Positions 5,479-6,208 of a stretch of DNA of 6,208 nucleotides are shown in pieces. The position numbers were made by a program, and so were the translations under genes. The number at the start of each line of letters is the position of its first letter. The stretch's first letter is position 1. Source of the DNA: Clostridia bacterium (GTDB taxonomy: Bacteria > Bacillota > DSM-16504 > Desulfitibacterales > Desulfitibacteraceae); NCBI GenBank assembly GCA_018333845.1, contig JAGXSK010000076.1, forward strand, positions 1-6,208, written 5' to 3'. Below the pieces are notes generated by a model that was not told the origin of the DNA, did no database searches, and worked only from the letters and a program-made list of their open reading frames with translations.

Positions 5479-5485
5479 CCACCTT
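5479..5485 (-). promoter_or_regulatory. Ribosome binding site of the HD-domain gene
   Basis: AAGGTGG on the minus strand lies 5 bp before ATG 5473. It contains the alternative GTG start at 5482, which has no suitably placed site of its own, so it decides for the shorter reading of the gene. Confidence 0.7.
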
Positions 5486-5501
5486 ACAAGTATATAAATT
5501 T

Positions 5502-5523
5502 GCCCAGGGGCAAACCCCTGGGC
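5502..5523. terminator. Strong hairpin between fhs and the HD-fol operon
   Basis: GCCCAGGGG (5502-5510) and CCCCTGGGC (5515-5523) form a perfect 9-bp, almost entirely G-C stem with a 4-nt loop, 28 bp after the fhs stop. Position and strength suit a terminator for fhs. However, the minus-strand sequence after the stem is AAATTTATATAC, not a T-run, so termination may be partial or factor-assisted. On the plus strand the downstream bases are moderately T-rich, but no gene ends there. It is the only GC-rich element in otherwise AT-rich intergenic DNA. It could also protect the fhs mRNA 3' end or be a small dispersed repeat. Confidence 0.5.
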
Positions 5524-5551
5524 GTGATTGTTCTTGTTTTAACTAGAGCTT

Positions 5552-6208
5552 TTAGAATAAACCTGTAATTATGCCGTTTTCATCAATGTCAATTACTTCT
5601 GCAGCAGGTCTCTTTGGCAGACCTGGCATTGTCATTATTGCACCGGCAATACATACAAAGAAGCCAGCGCCTGCTGATAATCGAACTTCTCTTACAGTAA
5701 TTTTGAAGCCAGTGGGCCTGCCATACTTGGTAAGGTCATCAGAGAAGGAGTATTGTGTCTTAGCAACACATACTGGAAGCTCGCCATAGCCCTGCTTTTC
5801 ATACATGGCAATTGATTTTTCAGCTGCATCTGTTAATACTACTCCATCAGCCCCGTAGATTTCCTTGGCAATGGTCTCAAGTTTTTCTTTTAAAGTGGTG
5901 TTTAATTCATAAATGGGTTTGAAGTTAGATGGCTTGGTTTCAATGGTTTCAATGACCTTTCTGGCTAATTCAGCTCCACCTTCTCCACCTTTAGCCCAGA
6001 CTTCAGATAAGGCAACTTCTGCTCCTGCCGCCTGACAACGTTCAATTACAAACTTGAACTCTTCTTCAGTATCTGTTGGGAATCTGTTAACAGCAACTAC
6101 TGCTGGTACGCCAAACTTCTTAACATTTTCAATATGTTTTTCCAGGTTTGCAAAGCCTTTAGCCAAAGCATCCATATTAACCTGACCTAGTTCAGTCTTT
6201 GGCACTCC
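5552..6208 (-). CDS. fhs: Formate-tetrahydrofolate ligase (C-terminal part)
   Basis: Fhs joins formate to tetrahydrofolate at the cost of ATP, giving 10-formyltetrahydrofolate; in acetogens this opens the methyl branch of the Wood-Ljungdahl pathway, elsewhere it feeds purine and formyl-Met synthesis. The last 218 codons are present; the gene runs off the right edge, where the frame is still open (GGA GTG CCA at the border), and whole enzymes are about 555-560 residues. Family blocks are NLEKHIENVKKFGVP, VNRFPTDTEEE, EVWAKGGEGGAEL, KEIYGADGV, PTGFKITVREVRLSAGAGF and the near-invariant MTMPGLPKRPAAE close to the C-terminus. No frameshift is visible. It ends 78 bp before the HD-fol operon on the same strand, with a hairpin in the gap, which places a folate-using enzyme directly upstream of folate synthesis. 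Whether the organism is acetogenic cannot be told from this gene alone. Confidence 0.97.
   Translation of the reverse strand, partial: GVPKTELGQVNMDALAKGFANLEKHIENVKKFGVPAVVAVNRFPTDTEEEFKFVIERCQAAGAEVALSEVWAKGGEGGAELARKVIETIETKPSNFKPIYELNTTLKEKLETIAKEIYGADGVVLTDAAEKSIAMYEKQGYGELPVCVAKTQYSFSDDLTKYGRPTGFKITVREVRLSAGAGFFVCIAGAIMTMPGLPKRPAAEVIDIDENGIITGLF

Noticed and set aside
5489..5494. TATACT as a -10 box for the HD-fol operon
   Set aside because: No acceptable -35 lies 16-18 bp upstream, where the GC hairpin sits, and transcription would begin inside the ribosome binding site.

Overview
The window looks like a piece of a low-GC Gram-positive chromosome, most likely a clostridial Firmicute. 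The basis is AT-rich codon use and intergenic DNA, strong AGGAGG-type ribosome binding sites, GTG and TTG starts, a biotin ligase that carries its own DNA-binding domain, BioY-type biotin uptake, and a formate-tetrahydrofolate ligase beside folate genes, as is common in clostridia and acetogens. Species cannot be named from this sequence. All eight protein genes lie on the minus strand, so transcription runs from high to low coordinates. I found no tRNA, rRNA, CRISPR, insertion sequence or phage gene.

One-carbon/folate block (6208 down to about 2865): the 3' part of fhs enters at the right edge. A perfect 9-bp GC-rich hairpin follows it. Next comes a tight run of an HD-domain phosphohydrolase, folP with a long N-terminal extension, folB and folK. 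Gaps are 10 bp, 4 bp and a 4-bp ATGA overlap. A small AT-rich terminator hairpin closes the run. FolB, FolK and FolP carry out consecutive steps from dihydroneopterin to dihydropteroate, and Fhs loads formate on the finished cofactor. The HD protein is the unexplained member. It could supply a pterin phosphate hydrolysis step, but that is inference.

Amidohydrolase (2727 down to 1354): a zinc amidohydrolase of the N-acyl-D-amino acid deacylase type, preceded by its own promoter-like sequence and a striking 13-bp inverted repeat. Its N-terminus combines a twin-arginine motif with a lipobox, so it is probably exported folded and lipid-anchored outside the membrane. Its internal spacing between catalytic residues suggests a compact version of the family.

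Biotin block (1360 down to 1): birA (GTG start at 1288) and the 5' part of bioY. Each is preceded by a 31-bp BirA operator of identical geometry, two GTTAAC-like cores exactly 21 bp apart. The birA copy overlaps the -35 box of a near-consensus promoter and also the stop codon of the amidohydrolase gene. The sequence therefore shows a self-regulated biotin ligase and a biotin-controlled transporter.

Three starts were moved from the longest open frame to better supported codons: birA to GTG 1288, folB to TTG 3767, and the HD gene to ATG 5473. There is no gene-free stretch longer than 300 bases; the longest gap (2728-2919) holds the amidohydrolase control region and the fol terminator.
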